A DNA stretch of 64,000 nucleotides from Croceimicrobium sp965279135 (GTDB lineage Bacteria; Bacteroidota; Bacteroidia; Flavobacteriales; Schleiferiaceae), in NCBI GenBank assembly GCA_965279135.1, contig OZ257133.1:186001-250000 (forward strand), given 5' to 3'. Below, piece after piece: positions 63,401 to 64,000 of the stretch. Position numbers and translations under genes: made by a program. How positions within the stretch are numbered: position 1 is the stretch's first letter; each line of letters opens with the position of its first letter. The notes beneath the pieces were generated by a model. The model was not told where the DNA came from. It did no database searches and saw nothing but the letters and a program-made list of their open reading frames with translations.

Positions 63401-64000
63401 TAGGAGATGGCAATGAACGCAATATTAGTCGCGTATTTGATGGATTTAATAATGTACTTACGGAGATTGTCTACGAAGGCCCAACTGCCGATTTTGAGCA
63501 GGGTAAAGGGAATAAGACTACTTATGTATATGATGGGGCCAACAACGTCATCAGCAAAACCAATCCTATTGGTCAAATTGAATCCTCTACCTATAATGAC
63601 CAAAATCTCCTGCTCACCCATACTGATGTATTAGGAAATACCACCAGCTACGCTTATACAGGAAACCTCCTAAAAGAGATTACCAATCCTCTAAACCAGA
63701 AAGTCAGCCTTACTTATGAAGATGGTAGTATTAAAGGCCTTGTGAAAACCTTTACCGACTTCAATGGTAACACCACCACCTTTAGTTATGATGCCAATGC
63801 CAATATATCTAAGGTAACTTCTCCGTTGGGGAACATCATTGACATCAATTCCTACGATGACCTTGGAAGAAAGCTGCAAGAGGAAAATCAGGATTCTGGC
63901 GGTACCCTAATGTTTACTAGAAAATACTCCTACTGGGATTCCGATAGTTTAAAAACAAGAGAGGAGTTTCAAGCAGGTCAGCCTTCTGCCGATGCCTATA
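60442..64000 (+). CDS. Giant LamG / fibronectin-like / RHS protein, 3' end outside window
   Basis: The frame starts at the ATG at 60442, 10 bases after the previous stop, and is open to the window end (over 1180 codons). Residues about 13-223 look like a LamG/concanavalin-like domain (FTISCWLKC, WHHLAITI, MSEFRLWKG). Residues about 232-675 are five or so fibronectin-like modules. After a PNPNNPGSS linker, a DUF6531-type RHS start (SDPVTVSDGSYAYSHVDM, GLRWNHNYNT) leads into YD repeats (FDYDGDNIKSVTDNSGR, YVYDGANNVISKTNP, NSYDDLGRKLQEE). No signal peptide is seen at the N-terminus. RHS repeats form a shell around a C-terminal toxin in characterised members; that end is not in view. Confidence 0.85.
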   Translation, partial: MSAPAAPSLDLKYTSDLIDTGKVFQFTGAATVSQESVSNFPISGFTISCWLKCASGQNDAVIWSYDASAGSVSHQVYLKNPSNLVIGIGSSAISPATGVAVDDDYWHHLAITILPATDQKSFQIGIYKDGVKVFFGLGAVSSSSAISLEEHGDLVLGQSPDAGAASQFAGYMSEFRLWKGIQSAASIMTNMQQRLSASDDLLICWALSSADSSGTVSGGAFVDTGNLVFLSTKLEASWNAVTDATTYDFEISSDKGYFSYAQNGITETSISIPGTDLNTAYTAKVRAENADGKSDWVTAQVTEITLQGFSQTLSNPSGDQISSSWQAANQASAYQVSWYKNGSASADSKANQTATTLDLSSKVTDPDAWSYDIRAFCLNSLGPATAIDSISGLAISLSYQSEILSANWTITSTDIQYYYLEIFKKDEANGDTSIFSGVLPGTDNSKSLLGEYANNETYYAKIRAITNGNFGAWEQSTDIVIQNFLAPIISDANGDATTHSITVNWGLIDSDDPNLKYQLQLFKTGESDPISTSDDLSAETKSYVFNNSQIVKDSSFTVQIRAHDGASTSPWSEPYSVCVNDLPQVQNVMARVTEDNNVTVSWDAVTGVNGITYTVELKGPKEIPNKTGVTDNSVVFEASETHVVKDEVYQATVLATKGDETSCPSLQTPNTEVTIGKVTPNPNNPGSSTVSDPVTVSDGSYAYSHVDMQVASPFPLQFITYYNTVTPIPSENPVYTGNPMGLRWNHNYNTRIVTNTEEKKLYVIWGSGKVFAYTIPNSITGNYPPEGIPDGSSLVFDATSTYILTTKQQEILKFNSSGVLQSIESSAGNLHSLSYSGSKLDKVEDSASGRSFSFDYDGDNIKSVTDNSGRKISYAYSDGKLTTFTDVMNKTIVFTYDDSSLMETITNQNDILILKNVYSDAKVVKQYDGVALSLPAADQYYTGFDYSESEEDGVEYVTCTVTDREGNTSTYKSVKANGNTVSEIYDLGDGNERNISRVFDGFNNVLTEIVYEGPTADFEQGKGNKTTYVYDGANNVISKTNPIGQIESSTYNDQNLLLTHTDVLGNTTSYAYTGNLLKEITNPLNQKVSLTYEDGSIKGLVKTFTDFNGNTTTFSYDANANISKVTSPLGNIIDINSYDDLGRKLQEENQDSGGTLMFTRKYSYWDSDSLKTREEFQAGQPSADAY

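Overview
The window looks like a chromosomal segment of a marine-type member of the Bacteroidota, close to the Flavobacteriales. Four secreted proteins end in type IX secretion (T9SS) sorting domains, three of type A and one of the gliding-associated type B. Many genes are preceded by the Bacteroidota -7 box TAnnTTTG, and almost none by a Shine-Dalgarno site. Other lineage markers are a LytS/LytTR pair facing a TonB-type barrel gene, a kynurenine pathway and lipoproteins with Ser/Ala-Cys lipoboxes. I saw no rRNA, tRNA, CRISPR array or insertion sequence.

Layout. 1-2157 (minus) is a four-gene chain of ATGA overlaps: a tiny lipoprotein, a SprT-like metalloprotease, purK and purE (cut by the window edge). 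Facing it is an mlaE/mlaF-type lipid-transport pair. 3743-7929 holds two paralogous T9SS cargo proteins, followed by gcvP. 11046-14556 (plus) holds a UbiA-like membrane protein, kynU and kmo. 14630-20674 (minus) has an acidic Ala-rich lipoprotein, glyS, an azurin-like lipoprotein, a DUF2628-type protein, a secreted unknown and a third T9SS protein. 20734-24033 is a large MA-peptidase-like/beta-propeller/Omp85-like fusion, followed by a three-copy repeat of about 100 bp. 24358-29914 (minus) has an endonuclease III lacking its Fe-S cysteines, a serine hydrolase, a YdeI-family protein, a GT51-like remnant and a TonB-type barrel. LytS/LytTR diverge from that barrel. 31895-39832 (minus) is a likely operon of hybrid histidine kinase, pabB, tilS and dsbD. 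lpdA and a prfB without the usual frameshift site follow, then a type B T9SS protein, an ArsC-like protein, a membrane glycosyltransferase, an oligopeptidase B, an SDR overlapping a GDPD-type phosphodiesterase, a TPR lipoprotein, recA and a comM-type ATPase.

The accessory part is 56494-64000. An AT-rich gap of about 0.68 kb with no convincing gene leads into three plus-strand genes: a lipoprotein ending in a hedgehog/intein (Hint) domain, a protein of fibronectin-like modules with a short YD-repeat tail, and a very long LamG/fibronectin-like/RHS protein that runs off the window. The last two have no visible signal peptide. This resembles a polymorphic-toxin or RHS locus with its Hint domain on a separate lipoprotein, and it is the best candidate here for something undescribed. 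The toxin tip and any immunity gene would lie beyond the window.

Genes working together: LpdA and GcvP both belong to the glycine cleavage/2-oxoacid dehydrogenase chemistry. KynU and Kmo are consecutive in tryptophan catabolism towards 3-hydroxyanthranilate. MlaE/MlaF form a permease/ATPase pair. LytS/LytTR probably control the barrel gene opposite them. All product names come from reading motifs by eye; no database search was run.
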